Shown one piece after another: positions 16,231 to 24,716 of a stretch of DNA of 64,000 bases (position 1 is the stretch's first letter; every line of letters starts with the position of its first letter). Under the pieces are notes generated by a model that searched no databases, was not told the origin of the DNA, and saw nothing but the letters and a program-made list of their open reading frames with translations. The stretch comes from Methanosarcina thermophila TM-1 (GTDB lineage: Archaea > Halobacteriota > Methanosarcinia > Methanosarcinales > Methanosarcinaceae): assembly GCF_000969885.1 (NCBI RefSeq), contig NZ_CP009501.1:2618908-2682907 (forward strand), read 5' to 3'. The translations under genes and the position numbers were made by a program.

Positions 16231-19200
16231 TTACATCCTCTTTTTCCTGAATCCCATATAAATTCCTCCAACTGCCACAACAACGAAGAAAATTCCAACT
16301 ATATCAGAGCCTGAGAAAGAGAGACCTCCACTTTCCTCTTCCTTTACAGTTTCTTCTTTCTGCATCTCGTAGCCTTCCACGTAATCGGATTTGGAATTCT
16401 GCCGAACTTCAGGAGCGGATTCTGGAGAATCCATTCCATAGCCTGTATTGGAGTCCTTTGCGGTCTGATTGCTCTCCTGGGATTCCGAACTTGATCTAGC
16501 TGTCTGGTTAAGTTTTTCAGCAACGCTAGTCTGGCGACCTTTGCTGCTGTGGCTGCTGCTCTGAGTATCCGTTGTATCCTTATCGATCTTAGTTGCGGCT
16601 TCTATTTGCTCAGCGTAACCAGGAACAGATACTATTCCACTTACGAACTCGTGGAGCAGAGGATTTCCGCAGGTGTGGTGACAACATGCAGCTCCGTTCT
16701 CAGCCACAGATTCTTCGTATGCTGTTGCAAGGCTTTCAATAACCTCTTCTGAAGGGGTCCAGTAATCATGCCTGATAGTCTCAAGCATCCTGGCAGTAAT
16801 TGACTGGTAAGCGTCCGGGTTATTCTGTTTGAACCATTCTCTCATAGCGGGATCATTGGCATAGGTTTCATACACCTGCTGCCAGACAGTGTCATCTACA
16901 AGATCAGGATCACTTACCTCCCAACCAAAGAGATTATCCACAAATTCGGACATCATGCTACCGCCCGAATATCCGGAGTTTTGCATACCTTCAATCCATT
17001 TGTCATTGAAATATCTGGCTCTAAGATCCTTGCTGAGGTACTCCTGCATTCCTACCATTTCAGCTCTGTCCAGGTCACTTGTATCTGAAATATACATCTC
17101 CGGAGTACTGCCGCTAAGATACCTTGTTGCCAGGTTCATGCCGCCAAAATACTGGAAAAGGTCATCGTTATCAAGGGAGTCGTAAAGGTTTGAAGATGAA
17201 GAATGTACAGAGGCATCAACGCTTTTCAAGTTACCTTCAAGGAGTTCTCTAGACTTTATGCCCCAGAAGTCCTCTCCATAAGCATATCCCATTTTGTCCA
17301 GGTATACATTTGCAATGGCTGCTTCGTTTTCCCATGTACCACTTGCACTGACTGCATCTGCGACTCCTATCTCATAAGTACCATCCATTACTGCAAAGCA
17401 GCGCATTGTGGAGAGTTTTGCTGCCGTCTCACTGTCATATCCTGCAGAAACCAGGGAATCGTATAGCGTAACTGAACTCTGGTTAACATAGTTGGGATAG
17501 TTTACCCCGGGAAGAGAACTCGCAAGTTTTACAGCGCCGTCTACCATTTTTATTTTATCCGGGAAAGCGTCTCTCATTCCTGCAGTAGTGTAAGTGACGT
17601 CAATACGCGGCCTTCCGGGTCTCGAAAGATCATAATTCGGCAATAACTCTTCTTCAGGAATAGCCTCAACTCCGGTTACATACCCGTACTCATCCCAGAC
17701 AGGCTTCATTCCGAGCAGGTAAAGAATTTCGGCTTCCAGGGTTCCGTGGTCTGCAATAAACTCAACTCCAAACCTTGAGAATGAGACCTTTTCAGGATAT
17801 GTTCCATGCTCACTATAGTAGTCCTCAAGTAACTGGATTGCAAGAGATTTTCCAATTTCCCAGGTCGCCTCCGAAGGATAGAGCTTTGAGTTTACACTGT
17901 AATAGTTTCGTCCTGTAGGCACAGCTTCCGGATTCATAATTGGATCTAATCCTGACGCTGGTGGGATGAAGCCCCCGTTAAGGGCTGAAAGTATCCTGTC
18001 AATTTCTACATCACAATCAAGAAGCTGGTCCCTGTATTCCAGACCAAGCTCAAGGTCAAGTGTGACAGAATTGTTGGTCTGCCCGTAGACTTCAAGCTGT
18101 GCAGTGGTAACATTTGTATTATTGGTTACAACTTCCCATACAAGCTGTGTAACTTTTGTGTCATTTAATGGAATTCCGAGAGGATAAGCAGATTCGGGAT
18201 AGAAAGCTGCGGTGATGTTATCCTCAAAGCTTCTTCCGAGCATAGCCCTTACCATTGCAGAGAGCTCATCTTTCTCAGGATCTGTCATGTTCGTTCCTGG
18301 AACACGACTGAGAGTATGCATTCCGTATGGGATATTTTCACCCTCTAAATCTTCCAGATACTCGTGAAGGACATTCTTTACAAAATTATCAAATTCTTCT
18401 TCACTGTAGTTCTGGAGATCAGTTGCGTTTTCCATTCCCAGATCGACACTGAGGTTGAGCGCCGATATCTCGTCGATAATAGCTTGCCTGTATCCTGTCC
18501 TGGTATGAGAAGTAATGCCGGGTTCATAGTACTGCTGGATATTAATTGAAAGGTTCAGCAAGCCTCCGTATAGCCCGCTTCGCTTGAGAGTAGGAGTCAG
18601 GTGATCGATAATAAGGGCGTTACCCCTATACTCAGCGGTTATTCCTTCTCCCACGTTGGCAACTATGTAAGGATATATGTTCGGCAGATCCTGAAGAAGC
18701 AGAGGGGACCAGTCAGAAGTCCTATTCATACCGTAAGTGGGTCCTGGAAGCCATTCATGCGTACCATGAGTCCCCAGGTGAATAATCGCATCGGGCTGCA
18801 ATTCATGGTTTAACCAGAGGTAGAAGGCTATGTACTGGTGTGTAGGAGGTACAACATTGCTGTGATATAGGGTATCATTGTTTTGCCCTGTTCCTCTAGC
18901 AGGTTGAGGCATGAGCCAGACATTCCCGAAGCGCACCGTGGGTATTACGATATATTTTCCGGCTTCATTCTCATAGATCATAACACTCTTCTCTTGAGGC
19001 AGATCTTCAGACCAGGGCTCTCCCCATTCAGCTGTTACATTAGCTCTCAGGTCTTCCGGAATTTCAGACTCAAACCACTCTCTGTAAGTCTCCATGGGTA
19101 TGAGATGCACCCCCCATTCAGTCCTGTTTTCTACCATTTCGTTAAGAACACCCGGAGCCCAGGAGCCTACATTGATACCCTGAGTCTGGAGCATCTCCAG

Positions 19201-20571
19201 AAGAGCGCTGTTATTTTCTGGAATTCCGGAAACTTCATACCCGCTTTCATTCATTGCATTGAGAAGGTCAAACATGCTCTTAGTTGTGTTAAGGTAATTT
19301 GCTACTATGTTGTCCTTTCCTGAAGGATAATTGTAGTAGATGACAGCTACTTTCTTGTTCTGATTATCTTTTAACTTAAGCTCTGCCCAGTTGATAGACC
19401 TGTTTGACATCCAATCAATCTGAGCAGGCAGGGGTTCGTAGTTGCTTTCACCGGTTTCGGAATCATAATTGTCGATTCCTATTACAATATATTCGAAAAT
19501 CCCGTCAATACTCGGGAGCAGGGTTTTGTACACAACCTCATTATTCGGTATGCCCCTGTTGCTATCAGCAACATCAGTAGAATTAGCAGGGTTGTTAACA
19601 ACAAGTCCAGTAAGGACTGGAACATCTAGGTCTGTAAGCTCCTGTACCCCTTTATCAGGGGTTTCGTAATTCAAACGGAAACTCTTAAGAGAAATTACAC
19701 ACTGGACAAGAGGCTCCCCGTTTTCATCAAAGTAAAATTTGTGGATATCGTTGAAAGTATCAAAACCCGCGATTACATTGCAGCCCTTTCCTTCCAGGTC
19801 GCGGATAAGGGCATCTACGACTTCAAGATTGTCTCCGGTATAATCCGAAGCATGGAACCATATCCCGATAGTGGGCTTACTTTTATCATAAACATGTTTT
19901 GATTCATTGAAGTTAGTTAAGTTAGTTGAGTTAGAATACCATTCAAGGTAATCGGTGGTGTTCTCGAACCAGTCAGGCTGGGATTCGTCAGTTGGAGAAC
20001 GGGCGTCAGGATGGTAAAGACCTGCTTCCGGGAAGTCTACTGGATCTTCATAAACCCAGCTGCCTGTAAGTTCAGGTTTGCCTCCGTACGTTTTTGCAAG
20101 ATAAATAAGGAAGTTTTCAGCATTTTTCTTCAGAACTCCCCTTGTACCCATATTGTAAAAGAATTTCTCCTCAGTAGAATTGTATGGTTCGGTTCCGGAA
20201 AAAATTCGGTCATAATTTGAAGTGTTTATATATGTCGTATCTATTGCAGAAGAGATGTCTATGAGAACGGTTCCATTTTCATGAGCTCTTTTAAGGTCGT
20301 CCCCAATTTCTTTGAACTGAGACCAGAGCATGTAGGTAAATATTACATCCTGGTTCTCGAAAGTGACATTACTTAAGTCCGAGTAACCCGAGATATACGT
20401 TACATTTATACTTGCATTGTATGGATTGGACTGCTCTGCCGCAGCAAGAGCGCTCCCATCATAACAGATGAAAGTAATATTTACCTGATTTTCATCAGCC
20501 GATACATTCTGTGCTAGCAGTAAAAAAATCACTGCACATAAAACCAATAATCTACCTTTTTCTGTAAGCAT
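16231..20571 (-). CDS. surface-anchored CobN-like chelatase (HmuS-like)
   Basis: A 1446-residue CobN/ChlH-family protein. The family hallmark HLGTHGTHEWLPG is near residue 597, and the long CobN core continues with SRPGRPRIDVTYTTAGMRDAFPDKI. The N-terminus is a signal peptide (LLVLCAVIFLLLAQNVSA, residues 8-25). The C-terminus has a Ser/Gln/Asn-rich linker (about 1330-1410), one TM (IVGIFFVVVAVGGIYMGF) and RKKRM. Many NxT/NxS sites suit an extracellular glycoprotein. Cytoplasmic CobN inserts cobalt with AAA+ partners CobS/CobT, but none is here and ATP is absent outside the cell. The neighbouring ExbB-, DUF2149- and DUF2162-like genes recall the Bacteroidetes hmu locus, where the CobN-like HmuS acts on haem. 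It probably removes or inserts a metal in a tetrapyrrole at the cell surface; substrate unknown. Confidence 0.88.
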   Translation of the reverse strand: MLTEKGRLLVLCAVIFLLLAQNVSADENQVNITFICYDGSALAAAEQSNPYNASINVTYISGYSDLSNVTFENQDVIFTYMLWSQFKEIGDDLKRAHENGTVLIDISSAIDTTYINTSNYDRIFSGTEPYNSTEEKFFYNMGTRGVLKKNAENFLIYLAKTYGGKPELTGSWVYEDPVDFPEAGLYHPDARSPTDESQPDWFENTTDYLEWYSNSTNLTNFNESKHVYDKSKPTIGIWFHASDYTGDNLEVVDALIRDLEGKGCNVIAGFDTFNDIHKFYFDENGEPLVQCVISLKSFRLNYETPDKGVQELTDLDVPVLTGLVVNNPANSTDVADSNRGIPNNEVVYKTLLPSIDGIFEYIVIGIDNYDSETGESNYEPLPAQIDWMSNRSINWAELKLKDNQNKKVAVIYYNYPSGKDNIVANYLNTTKSMFDLLNAMNESGYEVSGIPENNSALLEMLQTQGINVGSWAPGVLNEMVENRTEWGVHLIPMETYREWFESEIPEDLRANVTAEWGEPWSEDLPQEKSVMIYENEAGKYIVIPTVRFGNVWLMPQPARGTGQNNDTLYHSNVVPPTHQYIAFYLWLNHELQPDAIIHLGTHGTHEWLPGPTYGMNRTSDWSPLLLQDLPNIYPYIVANVGEGITAEYRGNALIIDHLTPTLKRSGLYGGLLNLSINIQQYYEPGITSHTRTGYRQAIIDEISALNLSVDLGMENATDLQNYSEEEFDNFVKNVLHEYLEDLEGENIPYGMHTLSRVPGTNMTDPEKDELSAMVRAMLGRSFEDNITAAFYPESAYPLGIPLNDTKVTQLVWEVVTNNTNVTTAQLEVYGQTNNSVTLDLELGLEYRDQLLDCDVEIDRILSALNGGFIPPASGLDPIMNPEAVPTGRNYYSVNSKLYPSEATWEIGKSLAIQLLEDYYSEHGTYPEKVSFSRFGVEFIADHGTLEAEILYLLGMKPVWDEYGYVTGVEAIPEEELLPNYDLSRPGRPRIDVTYTTAGMRDAFPDKIKMVDGAVKLASSLPGVNYPNYVNQSSVTLYDSLVSAGYDSETAAKLSTMRCFAVMDGTYEIGVADAVSASGTWENEAAIANVYLDKMGYAYGEDFWGIKSRELLEGNLKSVDASVHSSSSNLYDSLDNDDLFQYFGGMNLATRYLSGSTPEMYISDTSDLDRAEMVGMQEYLSKDLRARYFNDKWIEGMQNSGYSGGSMMSEFVDNLFGWEVSDPDLVDDTVWQQVYETYANDPAMREWFKQNNPDAYQSITARMLETIRHDYWTPSEEVIESLATAYEESVAENGAACCHHTCGNPLLHEFVSGIVSVPGYAEQIEAATKIDKDTTDTQSSSHSSKGRQTSVAEKLNQTARSSSESQESNQTAKDSNTGYGMDSPESAPEVRQNSKSDYVEGYEMQKEETVKEEESGGLSFSGSDIVGIFFVVVAVGGIYMGFRKKRM

Positions 20572-20888
20572 CTTATCCCCAGAATAATGTCTAATAAACT
20601 CAGGAGCACCCTGTAAGGAAAATAACTAGGATGCTTAGTCTACTGATGAATTTTTGTTAAAAGTTTGCGAATTTTAGACGCTGACTGCTCTCGATTTTGG
20701 CTTGCAGTTCAAGCCCGGGACTTCCAAAAACTAATAGGCAGCCGATTTTGTATTTCAGACTCAATATTCCGAGCATTGGGGGATAAAATACATAAAACAA
20801 AGTTTTTAGATTATGATTATTAGCCGTTTGGATAAAGAGGTCAGCAAATGGCGTTTTTATTCTATATTATAAATTTTCATATCTCTGA

Positions 20889-20954
20889 AACTCGAAAACA
20901 ATTTCTCAATTGAAAAGTAAAAACTCGAAAACAATCACTCAATTAAAAAGTAAA
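20889..20954. repeat. 33-bp tandem duplication
   Basis: AACTCGAAAACAAT..CTCAATT.AAAAGTAAA occurs at 20889-20921 and 20922-20954 with three differences. It lies about 320 bases upstream of the chelatase start. Confidence 0.7.
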
Positions 20955-21134
20955 AAAGGTAATTCTCAATTTTGAATGTGGCTTCCCACAGGAAATCATC
21001 TCAAAATTTACATGTTAGATCAAACTTAGGAAGCCATTTAACCCTGCTATTGAACTCTGAGTATAGGGCTCTGTGGAGAAGTTCTACCAGTAAAACCTGG
21101 AATAGTGAAAGCAAGAATCAGTAAATATTGGCTC

Positions 21135-21176
21135 CAGGACAGTATAACCACAGTTCAGGACGGTATAACCACAGTT
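21135..21176. repeat. 21-bp tandem duplication downstream of the DUF2149 gene
   Basis: CAGGAC(A/G)GTATAACCACAGTT occurs twice in direct succession with one mismatch. The core GTATAACCACAGTT could be a repeated operator. It ends 22 bases before the stop codon side of the DUF2149 gene. Confidence 0.75.
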
Positions 21177-21198
21177 AAAATACTGTATATATACCAAT

Positions 21199-21603
21199 CT
21201 ACTGGCGGGAACTGTCACTTGAAGAGGACTCCGTTGAAGTAGATATGTTGCCCTCAGAGTCCTCAGGCACATAAATTACTCTGCCGTCGGCAAGCCTATA
21301 AGCCGTTCCAAGAGCTTCTCCAGTCCCCCCTCCTATATTATCGGTCATGTTCATGACCTCAATTGGTTTCCCTTCTTCTTTGATGATGATTTTCATATTC
21401 TGAGCTCCAGGATTTTTGACAATGGTGAAATTCTCGCTGGAACTCAGAAGTTCAGGGAGGTGATATGACATAACAAGCGCAACCAATAGGGCTACAGAAA
21501 AGACCATTGCAACATCAAAAACATTGGCAATGTTGGTCATAGGGTTTTGCTCATCCTCATCTTTTAAAAGCCCTGTCCACCTGTATCTTCTGGATTTTCT
21601 CAT
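21199..21603 (-). CDS. DUF2149-type ExbD/MotB-like membrane protein (HmuV-like)
   Basis: A 134-residue protein with a basic N-terminus, one TM at about 28-45 (VFDVAMVFSVALLVALVM) preceded by NPMTNIAN, and an extracytoplasmic C-terminal domain with a Ser/Thr-rich tail. The layout is that of ExbD/TolR/MotB-type stator partners and matches the DUF2149 family. An aspartate (D30) at the start of the TM could be the proton-binding residue. It lies 33 bases downstream of the ExbB-like gene, which supports a joint proton channel. In the hmu locus of Bacteroidetes a DUF2149 protein has the same neighbours. Confidence 0.82.
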   Translation of the reverse strand: MRKSRRYRWTGLLKDEDEQNPMTNIANVFDVAMVFSVALLVALVMSYHLPELLSSSENFTIVKNPGAQNMKIIIKEEGKPIEVMNMTDNIGGGTGEALGTAYRLADGRVIYVPEDSEGNISTSTESSSSDSSRQ

Positions 21604-21636
21604 GATTTATTCCTCCTTATTAAGAGATGCTGAACT

Positions 21637-22260
21637 TCAGTTTTTCTCCTCAATTGTATCCAGGATATAATCTATGTCTGACATATCTTCCCAATACCAG
21701 CGCCGTCTGACCTGCGTAAGTACATAGCCTATTACAGCCACGAAAAGCCCTACTACGGTTGTCGCAAAGGCAATCATCAGGTTTTGCGCAAGGGTTCCGA
21801 TATCTCCTTTGGAAAGCCCTATCAGGGCAGGACCTAATGGGATAAGCGTTCCCATAAGCCCAAGCATAGGACCGACTGTTGAGGTTATCTTTGTATGCTC
21901 AAGGCGTTTTGCCATTCTGATCTCGTATTCCTGAGAGAGCTTTTCAATTGCTGGAAAATGCCGCTCTTCCAAATATTTTGCAGCATCTCGTGCAAAAGAA
22001 GTGACTATGTAATTTTGTTTGATATTTTTAAGGGCTTTAGACGCCTTCGAAAAATCCGATTTTTTTAGCTCACACTCGATTTTTTTACAATTGGATTCCA
22101 GATTATTCCAGTCCCTGTGCCTTTTTGTATACTCTGAAAGAAATTCTCCTAATTGTACCAAGGAAAGAAATACAAGAAGAGTGAGAAGGAACATTACAGG
22201 GATTAGCAAAGCCGATGAGAGGACATTCATCATAATAGATAATAAACTCATCAGGCTCAC
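21637..22260 (-). CDS. MotA/TolQ/ExbB-type proton channel protein (HmuU-like)
   Basis: A 207-residue member of the MotA/TolQ/ExbB family. TM1 is at about 10-38, a long cytoplasmic loop follows, and TM2 and TM3 are at about 122-150 and 165-190. The family's conserved stretch is visible: VGPMLGLMGTLIPLGPAL, then NLMIAFATTVVGLFVAVIGYVL. Such proteins form ion channels that turn the membrane potential into mechanical force for a partner. The start GTG overlaps the stop of the DUF2162-like gene by four bases; an ATG three codons in is an alternative. Methanosarcina has no outer membrane, so a Ton-type role must differ from that in bacteria. Confidence 0.9.
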   Translation of the reverse strand: MSLMSLLSIMMNVLSSALLIPVMFLLTLLVFLSLVQLGEFLSEYTKRHRDWNNLESNCKKIECELKKSDFSKASKALKNIKQNYIVTSFARDAAKYLEERHFPAIEKLSQEYEIRMAKRLEHTKITSTVGPMLGLMGTLIPLGPALIGLSKGDIGTLAQNLMIAFATTVVGLFVAVIGYVLTQVRRRWYWEDMSDIDYILDTIEEKN

Positions 22261-22949
22261 AGGTCATGCCCCCTTATACGCTCCAGGAAAAAACCTGCAA
22301 AGACAATGACTCCAATAGCCATAAGAGATACAATTTCTGTTTCTACTACTGCAGTTGAAACAAGATTCATACTTTTTGTCTGTATATACGCTGGGATAAG
22401 TAGAGCCCCTAAAAGATAGTAAAACCCTATCAGCATCATTGCACTGCCCATGGTCTCAGGGGTTTTTCCAAATCGAACCTTTCCAAACCTGAAAACAAAA
22501 GAAGAAGCCACTACTGATATAAAAAAAGCAAACCCAATAAGAAATCCTACTTTAATCCCGGAAAGGTTAAGACTTTCTGAAAGCAACAGGCAGGATGCAG
22601 CAAGGGCTGCTAGACAGACCGGGCAGGGTATGGATATAGCGAGGAAAGTGTGCCTGGAAACATCTTTTCCTGAATTCCACTTTTTCTGGGTGTAAATCCC
22701 GGTCATTATAAGAAGCAGAGAAACAAATATATGGATTCCCATGCCCATAGAGTAGAACTTCTCAAAAGCTTCGAGGTTTATTTTATCAATGACGCTTCCG
22801 AATAAAAGGGCTAGAAGAAAATAGCTGCCTCCAACTGCTAAAATTACTCTTGTACTTATGTTTGAAAATCCACATCCTATTCCAGATTTAATTCCAAAAA
22901 CAAGGATACCTACTAAAATACCAATTACAGTTAACATTACAGAGTCCAT
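22257..22949 (-). CDS. DUF2162-type polytopic membrane protein (HmuT-like)
   Basis: About 230 residues with seven probable TMs spread over the whole length, for example TVIGILVGILVFGIKSGIG at the start. A cysteine-containing loop, SIPCPVCLAALAASC, sits between TM3 and TM4. It fits the DUF2162 'predicted transporter' family. The start at ATG 22949 is preferred over TTG 22976, because AAAGGT lies just upstream and the longer form adds a polar stretch before the first helix. It is the first gene of the minus-strand set leading to the ExbB-, DUF2149- and CobN-like genes. A transport role for metal or tetrapyrrole is inferred from context only. Confidence 0.75.
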   Translation of the reverse strand: MDSVMLTVIGILVGILVFGIKSGIGCGFSNISTRVILAVGGSYFLLALLFGSVIDKINLEAFEKFYSMGMGIHIFVSLLLIMTGIYTQKKWNSGKDVSRHTFLAISIPCPVCLAALAASCLLLSESLNLSGIKVGFLIGFAFFISVVASSFVFRFGKVRFGKTPETMGSAMMLIGFYYLLGALLIPAYIQTKSMNLVSTAVVETEIVSLMAIGVIVFAGFFLERIRGHDL

Positions 22950-23410
22950 AATACCTTTTGAGCATCTATAGTGCAATTAAATAAAAATTGGTTTCTGGGT
23001 AATATTTGTTATCTTTCAGGATAACAAGGGCATATGCAGTACACATTTTTAGAATAGACTTTAGCTCGATCCTGTTTTTCTACCTGAGAAAGAGAAGCGG
23101 GTTTAATTAGTTAAACCAGGCACGTGTAAAAGTTAAGTTAGTAAGGTAATAAAATATTTATTCAGTATTTTTTCCTGAACGACATCAGTCGACAATAGTA
23201 ATAAAAATGAATTGTAATTTAGCAAATATTATGCAAGATTTAATTCTGCTTATAGGAGATGATGTAGAAAAAACGAAAAGAAAAATTCATAACTAAAGTA
23301 AATTTGTTAATATTGAGAATAAAAAAAGCAATGAAAAGATCTAATAGTTTACTTTACTTGTTTTAACAAAGGCAATAATTATAAATATTTGAGATTGAAT
23401 AGAGCTCATT
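22950..23410. promoter_or_regulatory. divergent promoter region between the chelatase system and its putative regulator
   Basis: This AT-rich region separates the minus-strand membrane genes from the plus-strand ArsR-type gene. ATTATAAATATTT at 23378-23390 is a TATA box for the regulator, so near that its mRNA would be nearly leaderless. AGTTTACTTTACTTG just upstream and AAAGTAAATTTG about 50 bases further up share an AAAGTAAA core in opposite orientation, a possible operator. Confidence 0.4.
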
Positions 23411-23956
23411 ATGGTAGTAAATGCTATGCGGGATTCTGGAATGAACAGCGACAAAGAAAACCTTTTCAAGGCAGTTTCAAGTAGCACACGCCTCTCAATT
23501 CTCGAACACCTGAGTGAAGGGGATAAGCATATATCCGGTCTGGCAAGAGAGATAGGGATTTCCGTGCCTGTTGCTGCAAAACATGTGAGAATATTGGAAA
23601 AAGCCGAACTTGTAGAAAGAAAAAAAATCGGGAATACACATATGATAGGCATCAAACTGAACAATGTCTATTCTTTTATAGATCACTTTGCAGAAAACAG
23701 GAGGCTTGAGGTTGAGCGTGGTACAACTCTACTTGAAGCTCTGAAAAGCGTGGCTGCAGTAGAAATTAAGAAAATGGGGAATAGAGTCAAGGTTGTCTCT
23801 ATGGATGGAGATGAGGGATTTTATGTATATGAAGTGGATGGCAAATTCTCGAATAAGACGGTAGATGAATATGAATTTCACGAAGATGCCGTAGTAGAGT
23901 GGAAAAAGCTAGTGCCCATAACGAAAAAAAGACTGCTGGTAAGCATCAGAAGGTAA
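23411..23956 (+). CDS. ArsR-type regulator with a DUF4430/transcobalamin-like C-terminus
   Basis: A 181-residue protein. Residues 15-95 form an ArsR-like winged helix (SSSTRLSILEHLSEGDKHI, the recognition helix VPVAAKHVRILEKAELV, then a wing). Residues 125-181 read as a small beta domain: VKVVSMDGDEGFYVYEVDGK, then a VDEYEFHEDAVVEWKKL block. That pattern (YEVDGK, then a polar loop, then D.VEW) is the one I know from DUF4430 domains, found in transcobalamin-type cobalamin-binding and related surface proteins. It is divergent from the CobN-like cluster and is its most likely regulator, possibly sensing the cofactor or metal handled there. The DNA-binding part is firm, the ligand domain assignment tentative. 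Confidence 0.75.
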   Translation: MVVNAMRDSGMNSDKENLFKAVSSSTRLSILEHLSEGDKHISGLAREIGISVPVAAKHVRILEKAELVERKKIGNTHMIGIKLNNVYSFIDHFAENRRLEVERGTTLLEALKSVAAVEIKKMGNRVKVVSMDGDEGFYVYEVDGKFSNKTVDEYEFHEDAVVEWKKLVPITKKRLLVSIRR

Positions 23957-24035
23957 TCTTTAAAAAATGTAATGAGTTTGCTGAACATGAAAACTCTCCC
24001 CTGAAAAACCGGATAATTCCTGAAAAGCAGGTATT

Positions 24036-24716
24036 TCACTTTAACTTCGCCAGGATTCCAAGGTGGTCTTCATGATAGGGCTTCAGGTCCTTTGCATTAA
24101 GAATCTCAAATTTGGGCTCAAAAGCTTGTTTGAGTTTCTTCACCTCTGCCTTAAAAACCTCTTTTGGATTTGCTGCAGTATCGATACTCCGGGCTTTGAT
24201 GGAAAGCATGAGGTTTCCATCCTTTTTCAAAAAGCGAGCAGCGTTTCTTGCAGCTATTTCAGCCTGGTTAGGCTGTGCAACATCCTGAAATATAAGGTCG
24301 ACGGGCTCAACGAGATGAGAGTAACTCTCGGGTTTTCCCGCATCAGCCAGAATCGGGTAGATATTTTTCCTTCTTGATGCGAGCCTTATTAAATCTCTCA
24401 TACTTCTCGGGGCAAATTCAACAGCATAAACTGCACCTTCCGAGACGATATCAGAAACATGGCTGACCGTTGTACCTGAAGCTGCTCCGAGGTAAAGCAC
24501 CTTCGAATCTGCCTTGAGAGGGATATTGAACTTTTTAAGGATCATGGCTCCGAGCTTACTCCTGCGAGGGTCCCATGTTCTGTATTCAATTCCTTCTACC
24601 GGGATTAGTTTTTCCCCATAAACTATTCTGCCGGGGTCAAGGTTTTTTGTAGCAAGCTGTTTCTTGTCTTTTATGACTTCAAAGATTCCATCAGAAAGTT
24701 TTTTGACTTTAATCAT
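24036..24716 (-). CDS. flpA: fibrillarin-like rRNA/tRNA 2'-O-methyltransferase
   Basis: A 226-residue archaeal fibrillarin, the methyltransferase of box C/D RNPs that methylates ribose 2'-OH groups of rRNA and tRNA. The SAM-binding motif VLYLGAASGTTVSHVSDI and downstream AVEFAPRSMRDL, VDLIFQDVAQPNQAEI and LMLSIKARSID are all characteristic. It begins right where the Nop5 gene ends, with no spacer, so the two are one transcriptional unit making the two halves of the C/D RNP. Confidence 0.97.
   Translation of the reverse strand: MIKVKKLSDGIFEVIKDKKQLATKNLDPGRIVYGEKLIPVEGIEYRTWDPRRSKLGAMILKKFNIPLKADSKVLYLGAASGTTVSHVSDIVSEGAVYAVEFAPRSMRDLIRLASRRKNIYPILADAGKPESYSHLVEPVDLIFQDVAQPNQAEIAARNAARFLKKDGNLMLSIKARSIDTAANPKEVFKAEVKKLKQAFEPKFEILNAKDLKPYHEDHLGILAKLK

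Larger units (their letters stand above)
20572..21198. other. 627-bp gap between the chelatase and the DUF2149 gene
   Basis: No gene is supported. It holds two tandem repeats (20889-20954 and 21135-21176) and AT-rich DNA. The gap means the chelatase gene, though on the same strand as the membrane genes upstream, probably has its own promoter or a long leader. Confidence 0.5.

Noticed and set aside
20572-21198. Cobalamin riboswitch upstream of the CobN-like gene
   Set aside because: No B12-box-like conserved sequence or the required multi-stem layout could be recognised; only short tandem repeats are present.
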